DNA from: Chalara sp. BL73
Taxonomy: Eukaryota > Ascomycota > Leotiomycetes > Helotiales
Direction: 5' to 3'
DNA: 64,000 nucleotides
Assembly: GCA_918026815.1 (NCBI GenBank)
Contig: CAKJVC010000088.1
Coordinates: 1,302,001 to 1,366,000, forward strand
Below are positions 24,160 through 36,326 of the stretch, piece by piece (positions within the stretch are counted from its first letter, which is position 1; every line of letters starts with the position of its first letter). The position numbers and the translations under genes were made by a program. Below the pieces are notes generated by a model. The model did no database searches. It was not told the origin of the DNA and saw nothing but the letters and a program-made list of their open reading frames with translations.

Positions 24160-24445
24160 GGTTCTGGTTATCTTCTAGGGCATCAAGGGGCAGGGTGTGA
24201 TGATTTAAGGTGCTTTTTTTCACATATACCTTACATGACAAGTGGAATTCTACAGCACGTATTTCTTCCTGCAGACACAATTTGCTAAAAATGTTAGAAA
24301 TAATTACATGAGTCGACCTTTAACTACCTAAATTACATATAATTTTCGCTCACTAGAAGAACAAGGCACCAATACATAGTAACTACTCTCGGGTATAACG
24401 ATAATGAGATGTAACAAACCACGTTGGCTTCAAAAACAGCAGATA

Positions 24446-26203
24446 TCATAAAAACACCACGGAAACCAGGTCGTGATCCATTAGCGCATCAAGCCCAAGC
24501 TCCCTGCCTTGTAAATCATCGACCTCCCAAGCTCTCATCAAAATTTGGTGTGTCTTTGTTGGGCTCCCCAGCCACTTTTCTTTTATATTTTCTTCAATTG
24601 GCGCAAGGAACTCAGCCCGCTCATCAGGTGCGATCGCCGCGCATCCCAGAATTAGCAAGGGCCACGTGAGTGTCGGCTTTCTCCTCTCCAGAATCGGAAA
24701 CTGAGAGAGCAGTAATCGGGCTTGCTGGAATATTGAGCGCGGTATCTCATCCGAAGGTCTGACTGCTAGGTTTTGCATCTTTTGTAGCAACATCATGCAC
24801 GCTAGGGTATAAAACTCCTTGGTGAGCGTCATTGCTACGGGGGGGATGCTTTCGGGTTCTGCTTCGACGGGACTTGGGGAATTGAGAAACTCGGGCTGGG
24901 CAAGGAGTTGCTCAAGGCGTGAAGCTTCTGCAAGATCGGGTTTCTGTAAAGGGATGCGTCGCCAGAGCTGAGAGGTGCGGAACACGTAGTCGAGGACTTT
25001 TGGGGAGGAACCAACAAGACTGGTCATCTTCCATACAGGGCCGGGACAGACTCGCTCTGAGGCTTTAACGAGAATGCAAAGAAGGTCCGAGATGTAGTGG
25101 TCCGAAAGCGGAGTGGATTTGATTCCGCAGAACATATTGGAAATAGACACATGGTAGATGTATGCCTCAAGGAGGAGATTTTGATGTATCGTTGAGGGCA
25201 ATTTGCGAGAGAACGCTGACATAACGAGACCATGTGCACCCATTATGTGTACCCGCCTGGGTCCGGTTTTGTCACATAACACCTCCTGGATTATGTTAGT
25301 TTGGAAAATCTCATGGCTAAGTATATATCCATACCTCCAGAATATTAAGTAATAATACAGTTGCAAGAAGTGGCTCCTCCGGAAATGACATGAGCTGAGA
25401 TGCGATAGTGCTGATAGCTTTGTTATAATATTTATTGGATAGTTGGTACTCATTCTCCCTAGATGAAACTCTGAATAGGGTGCCCAGTCCACAAGCTACA
25501 AACGCATCTCTGACGGCTGGGTATTCGATAGCGACAGGCAACCCTTGTGCCAGGATTGAGAACCTAGGGTTTTCGTAAGCGGATGTTGTCATGGAGTGAA
25601 ACCTCGAAGTGAGGCACTCTAGAGCCCTCCTTTCCTCTGAGCTGCGGAATGTTTTCAAAAGAGGAGACTGTAAACTTAGTTGCGGGTTCACAATCGGTAA
25701 ACGTGTGATTGGCCATTTATCGGAGCTAAAATTCTCAAAATAACTGCCAACATCTTCAAACGTATGAGTGGTGTAAGGTTGATGATCTCCAACTAGCTGA
25801 CCTCTTGCTCTTGAAAGCTGGTTGCTCGGCGAATTCGAATTAGAGGTAGTAGAACTAGGAGCTATAGAAGGAGTTGAGGTCGATGACATGGTCGAGGCTG
25901 ATGGTGCTGCCGACTCCTCAATCAGACAAACCACCCCTCCTGGTGAAATGGAAGCGGAACATGACGTTCTCGTGCATTCGGGCTTGGCTGGATTCCTCCT
26001 GAAGCATGCACCACAGATAGGCTGTTTCTCGTCACACTTCTTCTTTCGTCGACGACCTAATCGAAGAAAGTCAGCACTTTTAAGATACCCTGCATTACTC
26101 AGTACCCACATTGGAGGCATCCTGTGGTAGAACGAGGCTGCCTGTGTTTGACTTCCGCCTGCACCCAGCCGGCCCGACAGATCTCGAAATTAGCGAACAT
26201 CAT
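24446..26203 (-). CDS. Zn2Cys6 fungal transcription factor
   Basis: Three exons on the minus strand (26203-26110, 26056-25335, 25285-24446) give 551 residues. The zinc cluster is assembled across the first junction: Cys29, Cys32, Cys39, Cys46, Cys49, Cys59, with basic RRRKKK between the first pair and the third cysteine. A Ser/Thr/Pro-rich linker follows, then a helical fungal-specific regulatory region (blocks such as LLLNILE and EAYIYHVSISNMFCG) with no strongly diagnostic motif. Two in-frame ATGs stand at the start (26203 and 26200). It should be a nuclear, sequence-specific regulator. Its closeness to the MFS transporter (286 bp between stop codons) and the amidase beyond makes local control of those genes a reasonable guess, not shown by any site I can see. 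Confidence 0.92.
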
Positions 26204-27049
26204 ACGCAATGTTCCGTCTCAATTGACAAGGGCAAAATGGTCCATGCTACCCCTTTATCAAGGTAATGATAGGGAATGCTTTGATCGTTGCTCGCCCATC
26301 ATATTTCTGCCTGAGGATACAGTGGCTGCAAAAGGTCTGAGCGCTTGTTACGGTCAACCAAGGAGACGGAGCGCGTCAACCTGACGGATGTTGTCTGCTT
26401 GCATAAAAAAGACTACCTCGCCTGTGTCTGTTGAGTGCTATTACTGGGCTTTATATAAGATAAGGCTAGTAGACGAGATATGGGGAACGGTGGGGTAAAG
26501 TTGCTAGCTTGATTGTTGATGTAATCATATCTAGTGTGGATATTTTTAGTCCCGTGACCAGGGGCTGTATCAAGCCCCGCCAGTATAAATGTATATAATT
26601 GAGACAACTTCTTCGTCTCTCCTTCGTCATTAATATCCTCTGCTTTCTACAACTCTGTATCCTTTATTTTAGGCCACTTAGCGAATTTAGGTCGCTCGCC
26701 TTGTCTACCGAAACTCACCTGACCTCACAACAAGCCACTTCCCATGGAAAGACACTAGGCCAGGTTGGAGCTCAGAAATAGTGGGCCGACTTTAGACGCT
26801 GGCTAGTACTATTTTTACTCTACCGCGTAGCTCGGCAACGTCTGCTTAATTGTGAGACAGTCGCTTTATTGAAAAATATTAATAGTGTTAAATAGATTTG
26901 AGCCATTGATTCCCATACATTCTTAAAGTCGCATCTTAGCATAAAACAATTAAGCAGTTTGAAATGATATATGATCAGATTCCTAGAGTAGATGTAACAA
27001 TAGCAAATAAAACATTACCTTGAAGAATGCCGCTAGTAGTGCTAATAAA

Positions 27050-28050
27050 CATTGTATTACTCAGGCTTATATTCCTAGCTTGAAAAGGGCAATATGTTCC
27101 ATTGCTATCAAATAATAAATCTTTGTTTGCATATTGTTAATTAAATGGAAGTTATAGGGAATATATGTCAGGTGCCAGAACACAGGTAGAGTGACTAGTC
27201 TAGTACGTGCGGAATGATAGAATGATCTATTGTATCGATTGTAGTATTATGACGCATACAGAACACAAACTATTCTCTACTGTACTACTCTTGTTCGTCA
27301 CCCCTCCTTATAGCTTTCGATACGCCAGCGGTTCCTTACGTGGCGTGTCGCATGTGTGTGGCATGTGCTTGGCATGTGTAGCATGTATGTGGGTCGGGAT
27401 CGACCCCTTGTCTGGACCCTGACAATATAAAAGCCTTTCTGTAGATGTAATAGTTAGGAATCCTGATTTATCGCGCTTAAGATTTCAAGTCCTCCACATA
27501 TATTTTTGTATTTAAAGGTACAAGACAATTTCTGTATCAATTCTCATGCTATCTCATTGTAAATTGCTGGTACTATATGACTTTAACCACAAACTACTAA
27601 GGGGAGATCCAGGCATACGAATCCCGAGTCTGATATATTCCCTTTTCTTTTTTTCTTTTTGTTTTTGACAATAAAGGTACTTCATAAGTATAAATTGAGT
27701 CCTATATGCTTTTCATTATAAATTACAGGGAATATATGTCAGTAAGGATAAGGAGTAGACGTTTACAAGGGACAAGCTTTTGGCACATTAGGCTCAAGTG
27801 ATATATTCCCATTATTTTCTAAATTTTATTATACAAGATCCACCGTACCTTTTCATCGAGCTCATATCATAAATTGAAGGGGAAACATAACTAGAATCAA
27901 AAATATATTTAGCAGGTGTTTGCGATGTTAGTAATTCGTCGCCTTTGGCTCGTATATTCCCTAGTTTACATGGATCTTATGAAGTACAGATCATCTTTGG
28001 AATGTATTCTGGCACTTGCAAGCACAGCAGCTAGGAATATATAAGATTAG
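27050..28050. repeat. Degenerate interspersed/tandem repeat with GGGAATATA motif in both orientations
   Basis: GGGAATATATGTCAG occurs twice exactly (27157-27171 and 27728-27742). Its reverse-complement core (G)ATATATTCCC recurs at 27632-27642, 27799-27810 and, shortened, at about 27952-27961. Neighbouring phrases (TCATTATAAATT variants; AAAGGTAC / TACAAGA variants) repeat at about 150-170 bp, which suggests three or four badly decayed units of roughly 160 bp. Confidence 0.55.
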
Positions 28051-31000
28051 TAATATAAGTATAATTTGGCAACCTCGGCAAAGTTATAGTCAAGGGAATG
28101 GAAATTTCAAACGCCTGATACTACTTGTAGCACATCATAGCTAGGCAGAAGCCGTGGATTAATAACGTTATCGACACTCATTCAGTATGATTCAACCATT
28201 ATGATACAAACAGGGCCTGACACACGATTTCAACCTCATATTCTACCTTCTCGACTTTACTTTATATTCCAGAGGAGCTCCGAACCGTATTGGGCAGATC
28301 CTTGATATCATATGGTACGAATGTAGATGGGTTTGCTGTATCTGGAAATGGCTCGATAAGGAAATTCGGAAAATTGAGCTCTTACATCCATGTGAAGTCA
28401 GCATTCATAGTAGGACAAGATTCAAAATGGACTTGACACCAAGTTTAAAACATGATATTCAAACGAAGAGTATTTTCATGTGATTTGTTTGTGAACCATC
28501 GGACCACATCAAGGCGTATTCCCAACATCAAATGATCGAAAGGAGAATCTTGAACCTGATCCAACAGCAATGGCGCCTTCGATACTAGGGGAATCGATAT
28601 CCTGTTTGTTCTCATCAGACATTTGACGCATTTAGTATATGCAGCTATACCAGTACAAGGTGAATTGAATGACGTGTTAGAGATATTCACTGTGGCTGCT
28701 AACAAGGACCTGGGCTGGAATCAGTTAGCTCACTGGCATCTGAAGCGTCATCTCTGCAATTTGCTGGATGCCAATAACAGAGACAAAATATTGCTGAAAA
28801 AATGGAAGCTCCGGGCGCCATCTCTACGCAAAACTTTGAGACTTGTTCTATGACAATATACAGTTTCGTTTGGTGGACTGGGAGATATGCAAGATGTTGT
28901 TAGGTGGCAGAAAACTCCTGGACGTCAGGCAAGCTCGAACCCAACTCCTATACCATCCGTGCGGTCAGCAATCTGGCTTTTACCAGCTCACAGGCGCTGG
29001 ATCTGATTTCATTCCTGCCTGATGTAGCAAAAGCCTCTATTTTAGAGAATCTTGCGATCCGCTCCTGAAGCATTTGATTCTGCCCCGTCCTGCTATAGGC
29101 AACGAGGCTCAACTTCCCGAGATTCTTAATACAAAATACCACACAAACGGGGCCGCCGCACTCTAGGGTGTTGTTGGAGATAAGTCGCATTACCTTCTTA
29201 AGGACTCTACCCCATTTCACGGGTAAATGCAAGGCCTCTCCCAGCCCCCCAAGGTCTAGTCGATGCCTAAAATTTGTTCCGAGTAGCAATTTCATTTAGA
29301 TGTCGGCTGAATCTAAGATCTTCAATCTTCAATCAATTCGAACTTTGCAAGCGGAAAGCTAGTACCACGCAAGAGCAAGATCATATCTTCATATAACTCC
29401 ACTCAAAGGCACAGAAACCCATCAACTACATCAAAGATAGATACTGCAATCTAGAGCATGGCAAAATGTATCCATGGCATTTGCCAGGAACTTCCACGCC
29501 AAAAGTGCTAGCAATATGGTGGTTCTTGATGGTAACAATGCCTCGAACTATCTTCTCGATATTCCTGTCCGAATACATCACCATGTTCATGTTGGAATAT
29601 CTCGGGAGCACGCGATCAAGGTCCTCTGGAATTCGCCGTTTGGAAGGGGATGCAGCGAGGGCTTTTCCAGACCAGTAGAAGAGGCTGGCGTGGCACAGGA
29701 GGAAAGCTGCAGAATTGGCGGCCAAGGTTAGAGAAGGGGTTATAGAAGCTAAAATAGAGGAAGATTGATGGAGGAACGGATCGGAGTTCCCAAACCCCGT
29801 AAGTTCGTAATTTCTCCATGCTGATTACTTCATATCGATCTTTTATTACCTTCAAAATGCTGCATAATTTCGCGTGATGACTTCTAGGCGAAAGATGATA
29901 CACCGGGGGTGTTTGAGGTGGACGGTGAAGAATGGTCAGAAACTCACAAAGCAAGGATGATATTCATTTGAGTCATGAAGCCTATTGATGCGTCCTCGAC
30001 TCGGCCACACCCAATGCCCACACTTTGAACTCTTGGATAATTTCAGCGTCTGATTATGGAAAGGGTTATTAGATTATGCACTCACGACTGAACTTTAATG
30101 CTTTTTTTTAGTGCTTGGTTAATAATTGCTGCTTTAGATACATTGACGGCTGAGCCTGATAGCGACCCGTAATCACAGCCTCGTCAGTTTCTCTTACTAT
30201 AAAGCATCTAATTATAGACCAAACGAGGCTATAGCTATACATCACCGGGCTCGTATCTCTCCGTTATAAACTCACAATGCCGCTTCCCTTGCTGCAGTTT
30301 GCAGAGTTTACAAAGCTAAAGAATCTAGCTTGGTGAACAGCAATTCCTCGATTGTGGGATGGTCTCTGTTGTCGCCATCGTTTTCGCCAATATTTCCTTT
30401 ACCAATGCATCTGTAAATAGCGCCAGTTCTTAGTCAGATTACTGCAGGTCAGTTCTAGTTGATACAAGCCAAACCACTCGATATAGAGTAAAATTCGGAT
30501 TCCAAGCTTGTCGGCTCCAGTGCCAATAGCGGCAACTCCGGTTGCCAGTTGGGATGTTCTAAATTCCGCCTCGCTCGGCTTTATGATCTGGAATGTCTTA
30601 AAATTCTAATTGGCTTCAAGACAGGTTTGGAGTGTGGAGCAGTCCGTGTAAGACATAGGTACAAAAGCGGTCATCTTGAGCGCGTCGAAATAACTGCAAG
30701 TATTCTAGAAATTTCTCTGCTTATTTGCTGGCTACACAAATCAGACCTCAGAAACGATGCTAGAGGGGAAATCAGACTTCTTGCTTGAAATGGAAAGGGC
30801 TTTCTACAAGGTAAAACGGAGTGGCATACTTTGGAACTTAATCAAATTCATTAAGTGAAGAAATGTAAGAATACATACTCAATATACTTCAAAGCTACAG
30901 CATATGTACATATATAGATTCTGTGAACCGGATTTGAGGTAGATTCTCTAATCTTGGTGAACCCTCTAGTCTCACCTAGGAAAAGGGTCCTCTAATCTAG

Positions 31001-31849
31001 CAATATATACTATAGAAACACGGTCCTGTGACTGTATCTAGACCCTCTAGTCTTCCGTAGATCGCTTTTGATCCTCTGATCAAGGTAGACTTGAGAGTAA
31101 GTAATTAATCAAAAGCTGACTTACCAGCGAATATTGCTTCGAGCAGAGAGTCCTCTTCTGCCATCATCTCATTAGCTCTCCAGATGCAACGCAAGAACTA
31201 CCGGAGGTCTTTCTGCGAATCGACTTTATATCACTAAGTCTGGATGGACCTTAAGAGATTTTTTTGGGGAAATATAGAAACGGCTCGATGCTGATAGTCA
31301 GAGAAAATCGGAATAAGTACGGTGTCGTCCTTACTAAAGTAATATCGCTAGACAAAGCTCGCGGGCAAGAGGATGATGACTACAAGGTTGAGTCGCGGCG
31401 TTGGCGTCGGCAGTGACTTACTTGGACACAGTACTAATCAATGTTGGCAATAGTATACCGCCAAGAACTACTAAGAAGGACAAACAAGGTATTACAAAAG
31501 TTTTGCAAAGGTTTGATTAGATTTATAGCTTTAATAGTCATGTGAATACATTCTGCGGTATTCTGAAGTATACTACAGTATACTAATACTAGCGTAGTAT
31601 TCCAAGACACTGCAATACTATTGCCTTTACTGGTACTAGTACAAGCACTTCTGTGGCTAAGATAAATTCTCTCCAAATACTTATGTAATGTAATCCTTGT
31701 TCGAACAAAGTATGAGTACTCGTTATCTCTAAAAATTACTTGAACCTAGCCCACACAAAGGCGCAACTAAAGAGTGTGACTTTGTGCGTCCGCCCTGAAA
31801 ATATAAAATCAAACCTGTTTAGTCATCCCCTAAATCACATAACCCTCAT

Positions 31850-32640
31850 CGCCGCTTTCCCTGTAAAGCGTTCCAGATACAGCCCCTCGGCTAGCAATAT
31901 ATCTTCAAGCTTAATCTTTCTCTTCCCCTCCTCATCCTTCCTGAAACTATATGTCGTCCCTCATTCAACGTTTCTATCTCCCACGCTGCGCCAAAGATCT
32001 CTTTCGAAATCTTCGTCAATCGCCGTCAAAATTCACATCCCCGCTGAAACCCACACTCACAAAGCGCATCTTTGCAATGAAACCGCCCTCATTGCGCCTT
32101 TCTTGGCTATGTCCTCACACTTTCCGTCCTTTGCATCACGCATGATCACTACGCCAGATATTATATACAGCATCCACGAGCCGTGTTGCTACTCAATGCG
32201 CCATTCTCCAGCCGGGTCATCTAGACTTTCATCGATTTCCGCCCGTGTAGGCTGCTTAAAAATGTATCCAGGCTATCAAACTCAATCGCCACTTTCTTGA
32301 ACACAACCCGCCTTCGGTTTTGATATTCACACCGGGAATGGTTTTTGTTGGAACTTGGACCTTGCTTGATAGTGAGAGACCGGACCTGGGCGGCATCTGG
32401 GTCCATTTCAATGAGCGCTTCCTCGTGTCATAGATAGGCATATCGGCTTGGCAGGATCGGGGACCAGCTGAGTTCGGGTTCGGACGTGGTCTAGTCATTT
32501 CAGGGAGTGGACGAGGGGACCCAGGCGAAGGGAGCCGATGGCTTGCTCGTCGCCTGTAATGGGAAATGTTTTGGGACGAAAGTCTGTTTGGCAAAGAACG
32601 ATCTAGCATTTCTCCTGCTCTGCTTTTGCCCAATTGGACT
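31850..32640 (-). pseudogene. Unidentified coding relic, frameshifted and with stops
   Basis: Read on the minus strand, two stretches look protein-coding in different frames. The first, about 32633-32230, has a basic Pro/Arg-rich frame, then a shifted frame encoding RRVVFKKVAIEFDSLDTFL. The second, about 32030-31850, encodes DEDFERDLWRSVGDRNVE, a stop, then FRKDEEGKRKIKLEDILLAE. Between them the frames are full of stops. I do not recognise the family. The long plus-strand ORF across 31740-32300 is the antisense shadow of this relic. Confidence 0.4.
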
Positions 32641-33415
32641 GATCTGTTAGCTGGTACTGGTAAAGCTGAATGCTAAACTTACTGCAGCTTATAGTGGTAA
32701 TACTACGGCTATGCCTTTCTTCTTATCGTGGGGCAGGTTCTCCGTCTTACTTCCGCTGTGGCCTAGACTTCAACCATAGCTATGTAACCTTGCTTTGACT
32801 GCCTGCATTCGAGTGTGCCTGGCTCACTAGGGGCGATTCATTAAGTCTTTGCCCCGAGTGACCCTCCATCCTGATGCTCCAGGGCCTGTAGGTAACACAA
32901 AACTAACATATGCCGAGAGGATGCCGAGAGGGGTGCTTTATACGTATTGCTGCAATTCAACCGTAAATAAGCCAACACATATATCTAGTGCGACGACACC
33001 GCTTCTGGATGCTATGTTGCCTAGAGAAGCACCAAACAAATTTCACCCAAGCAACACGGTCTGGTAGAATTCAGTAACAACAACGTGAATAATACGACCC
33101 AACGATGCAATCAGAGGGCCAACGGTTACCACCAATCACCAAATTGGGAAAGATCACCAGACAGGCTTTCCGTTGATCTCTCCTTTCTTCACATTGCATA
33201 AAATCTGTTACACTGGTTGCCTGTCATAGTTGTTTGCTTCAAGTCGGGGCCATGGAAACAGTCAGAAAAAATATCACCGCCACCTTCCACCTCTTCATTT
33301 GAATTATCTCATTCCTCCCTTCACCCTTGGGTAGTAGCTACTTCCAACAATTCCAAGACTCCAGGAGACAGCTATCTATTTCATCAATGCTGCAAACAAC
33401 TTAATTATCAATAAG

Positions 33416-33880
33416 ATGGAGAATTCACCCTCCGCGCAGGACGTTATCGCGGCCTTAAACCTCATTCCACATCCCGAAAAGGGCTACTTCATCGAAACCT
33501 TCCGCGACACTGAAGGCACAACTGAACACCAATCCCACAGCACTTGTATTTACTATCTTTTAGAGGGCGACTCCGGGGTCTCACACTGGCACCGCGTCCT
33601 TGATGCCGTTGAGGTTTGGCATCATTATGCCGGCGCTCCTTTGAAACTATCTCTGTCCTGTGATGATGGGAAGCCCATAAGACATGTAGTGCTTGGGAAA
33701 GATATCTGGAGTGGTCAGAAGCCCCAAGCCGTAGTGCATAGGAAGGAATGGCAGCACGCTCAGAGCCTCGGCGCGTGGACCTTGGTAGGATGTACAGTCG
33801 CCCCAGCATTTACCATGGAGAACTTTGAGATGGCTCAGGAGGGATGGGAGCCGAAGGGGGCGGATGATGCAACCAAGTAA
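33416..33880 (+). CDS. DUF985/cupin_5 family protein, cytosolic copy
   Basis: A single exon encodes 154 residues from the ATG at 33416, preceded by a CT- and CA-rich leader. The protein is a complete DUF985 (cupin_5) domain: EKGYFIETFRD near residue 22, TCIYYLLEGDSGVSHWHRV, EVWHHYAGAPLKL, and the closing WTLVGCTVAPAF. His and Glu residues in the cupin motifs (HWH, EVWHHYAG) are kept, so metal or small-ligand binding is plausible. The biochemical role of DUF985 is unsettled; some members are annotated as sugar-epimerase-like. It has no signal peptide, so it is likely cytosolic. A paralog with a signal peptide lies 1.9 kb downstream on the other strand, with a membrane-protein gene between them. 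Confidence 0.9.
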   Translation: MENSPSAQDVIAALNLIPHPEKGYFIETFRDTEGTTEHQSHSTCIYYLLEGDSGVSHWHRVLDAVEVWHHYAGAPLKLSLSCDDGKPIRHVVLGKDIWSGQKPQAVVHRKEWQHAQSLGAWTLVGCTVAPAFTMENFEMAQEGWEPKGADDATK

Positions 33881-34009
33881 TCAAATCCATCAATGATTGG
33901 TTGCCTGTTACAATGTCTATAATGCAGATCTATATGCCGTACAGCTGTCAGTCAGGTAACAAACGATCGGTGAAACCACCTTGAACGAGACTTGCATATC
34001 TACATAAAT

Positions 34010-35066
34010 ATGGCCATTTCGAAATATTTTGACCTAGCCCCCCCTAAGCCTCGTTCTCCTGTCCCTACAGTAAAGCCTTCACCAACCCCCCACCCCCCCC
34101 CCCCCCCCCAAAAAGTCGCCTCTGATTTCAGAATGGATGCTATCAAGAAAGACCTCCCTATGGCCATGACTATGGCAGCCTTTACGGGCATCTCATGGTA
34201 TATCGGCGTTGAAATCAACTTCTCACTCTTCATGCTCTTCAAGAGGTGGCGAGGGCTTTACTTCTGGTCGTGCGCGCTAGGATCCTGGGGCGTTATCCTG
34301 CAGCCTCTATTCATTATCCTTGCAGACTTTGGGATATGGTCGAATCTCAAAGCATCCGTCCCCATGATCTACTTGACATGGCTCATCATGGTGGTTCCCC
34401 AGAGCTGGGTCTTATTTTCGCGATTGCACTTGATCATGCAAAAGCAGAGACTATTGCGATATATTGGGGGCGTATTGCTTTTTACTTCAGTTGCTTTCTC
34501 TGTGCCGACCATGATAGTTGGGAGTCTCGCCGTAAGATACCCTCAAAGCCTTCAGCTAGCAACAGCAACTAATACATATATAGCAAGCTACGACCGTGAA
34601 CGCGTCTCTTCAACACATCAATTTATTATGGGACAGGGTTCAGCTTACCGTCTTCTTTGTCCAAGAGACCCTGCTAAGCACATTATACATCTACGAGACG
34701 CTCAAGTACGTGCGGACCACCTCACTCCTCAACAAGCCGCCAGTGACTCATTCCTTCACCAACATTGACGCCAGCAATAATAGTGTGTTCTGGCACCTTA
34801 TCTATATGAACTTGCTGGTGATTATGCTCGACATTGCCTTGCTTGGCATTCAGTACGCCAATTTGTTCTACTTGCAAGGGGCCTTCAAGCCGTGCGTGTA
34901 CGGTATCAAGCTCAAAGTCGAGTTCGTCGTCCTCAACCGCCTGATCAAGAGCATCCAGACACGTAACGGCAGCATTCCATATAACCACTATCAAAACACC
35001 GAAAGTCGCGATGCCACATTAGTATCACACACGCCTAGAGCAAGAGAACTTTCACTTGATCATTAA
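34010..35066 (+). CDS. DUF7703-type fungal integral membrane protein
   Basis: Exons 34010-34531 and 34584-35066 are joined through a 52-nt intron (GTAAGA, branch AACTAAT, acceptor ATAG), giving 334 residues. Seven hydrophobic segments can be read: AAFTGISWYIGVEINF, the GLYFWSCALGSWGVIL block, the MIYLTWLIMVVPQSWVLF block, GGVLLFTSVAFSVPTMIVG, and, in exon 2, VQLTVFFVQETLLSTLYI, FWHLIYMNLLVIMLDIALL and a last amphipathic part. This layout and the RWRGLYFWS motif fit DUF7703 plasma-membrane-like proteins of unknown function. The start is uncertain. ATG 34010 puts a Pro-rich segment encoded by a ~19-bp poly-C run at the N-terminus; ATG 34133 would leave that run in the leader and start right before the membrane domain. 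The tail is hydrophilic and probably cytosolic. Confidence 0.85.
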
Positions 35067-35777
35067 AGTCGAGAATTGGCGGTAAAGGCCAAACATAAAA
35101 TATCGGTTTAGGCCCCCTTGGGTAGGAATAGGAAGGGTCAGGCCGCGCTTTCAGAGACAGCACCACTGAAGCTGGTGGAAGTGTATCGGGAGGACCTAAT
35201 AGTTGATGGGACGGCAATCAAAGTAATACGTGGATTTGTTAACTAAGGAGAAGATAAGCTATGGCTCCAGGATGAAGGATGAGTCATTATGCCCTATTGA
35301 AGTTTAAACCCTGTCGGGCGATATGTTTTATTCATTTTGCTAAACTATTTCTTCAAGTTCGGTAAGTGGTTATTTGTAGGACTATGTTCGTTTAGATACT
35401 TCCCTCCATGTGCTTGGTGTATGAGGCATAGATCGTAGAGCTTGGTGCATTTATCTTGGCCCCCTTTCATATGTTTTCGCTCATTTATTCAGCTTCACAA
35501 TCAAGTTTTACAAGTTTTAGATATCGCCTTCTGTGACTACTGCAAAGTGCATAAAAACGAATTATAGTGTAAAAAAAGAACACTAACCAGTGGATAACTT
35601 GAGTCTAGAAAACTATAGGATAAGTTCATTTTTAGAAATGCACAAGTTAGAAATCCTTCATTTTGCACTACACAGTCTAACCTATCAGCCGCTTATAAGT
35701 TAACAGGCTAAATTAGACAGCTATAGATTTCTATCACTGTTACATTGGTTACCATGTTTGATAGCATTAGTTGGCCC
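35067..35777. other. Convergent intergenic region
   Basis: A 710-bp AT-rich stretch between the 3' ends of the DUF7703 gene and the second cupin gene. I see no ORF of note and no repeat. Confidence 0.5.
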
Positions 35778-36326
35778 TTAGGCACCATCCGGTTGCCATT
35801 CCGGAGGCGCCAACTCAAAACCAGATTGTATAAATCCAGGGGCCACTGGAAACTATAAGCCAACTTAAATACGTCTCGGGGGAGGGGGCTTACCAGTTGT
35901 TCCTACCAAAGTCCATTCCCCGTGGCTCAGAGCCTGCTGCCATTCTTGCGCCATGATAACCACCTGTGGGCTTTGATTATCAAAGATATCTGGACCCAAT
36001 AGCTTCTGTCTGACAGGCTGGCCATCGTCAAATGATAAGAAAAGCGTCATCGGCGATCCGGCGTAATAATGCCACACCTCAGACGCATCGACCTTATGCC
36101 AATACGATTTGCCGATAGCGCCCTCCAGTAAGTAATAAATCGCGGTGCTGACAGAGCGGTTACCATGTGTCGCCGGGTCCCGGAAGGTTTCTATATAGTA
36201 CCCCTTCTCTACGCTCGGTACCAGTCCCAGCTGGTCGATGACATCTTGTGTAGTCACATTTCCAGTGAGCGCTTTTATGGATGCTAGCCCCGATAAGATG
36301 TAGAGCAGCCCAAATCTTATAAGCAT
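35778..36326 (-). CDS. DUF985/cupin_5 family protein, secreted copy
   Basis: Exons 36326-35894 and 35845-35778 (48-nt intron, GTAAGC...CCAG) encode 166 residues. Residues 1-20 form a signal peptide (MLIRFGLLYILSGLASIKA), absent from the paralog at 33416. The rest aligns motif by motif with that paralog: EKGYYIETFRD, TAIYYLLEGAIGKSYWHKV, EVWHYYAGSPMTL, WTLVGTTVAPGF. The last motif is only complete after splicing, which supports the intron. The likely location is the secretory pathway or outside the cell. A duplication that gained or lost a signal peptide and an intron is the simplest reading. Function unknown, as for the family. Confidence 0.9.

Larger units (their letters stand above)
26204..33415. 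other. Seven-kilobase gene desert with degenerate repeats and relics
   Basis: No intact gene is supported here. The sequence is AT-rich over most of 26.8-28.4 kb and 30-31.7 kb. Repeats at 27.05-28.05 kb and a coding relic at 31.85-32.6 kb are listed separately. ORFs around 28.4-29.95 kb (for example 28948-29295 on the minus strand, which starts with a real ATG) have no recognisable domain and cannot be chained into a convincing gene. They may be relics of an older gene. Confidence 0.5.

Noticed and set aside
28445..29954. Several ORFs on both strands in the gene desert
   Set aside because: Most begin at TTG or GTG, frames on both strands are similar in quality, and no domain or splice chain emerges. 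Possibly relics, but not supportable.
31740..32300. 186-codon plus-strand ORF
   Set aside because: Ser/Pro/His-rich antisense shadow of the coding-like relic on the minus strand; no domain.
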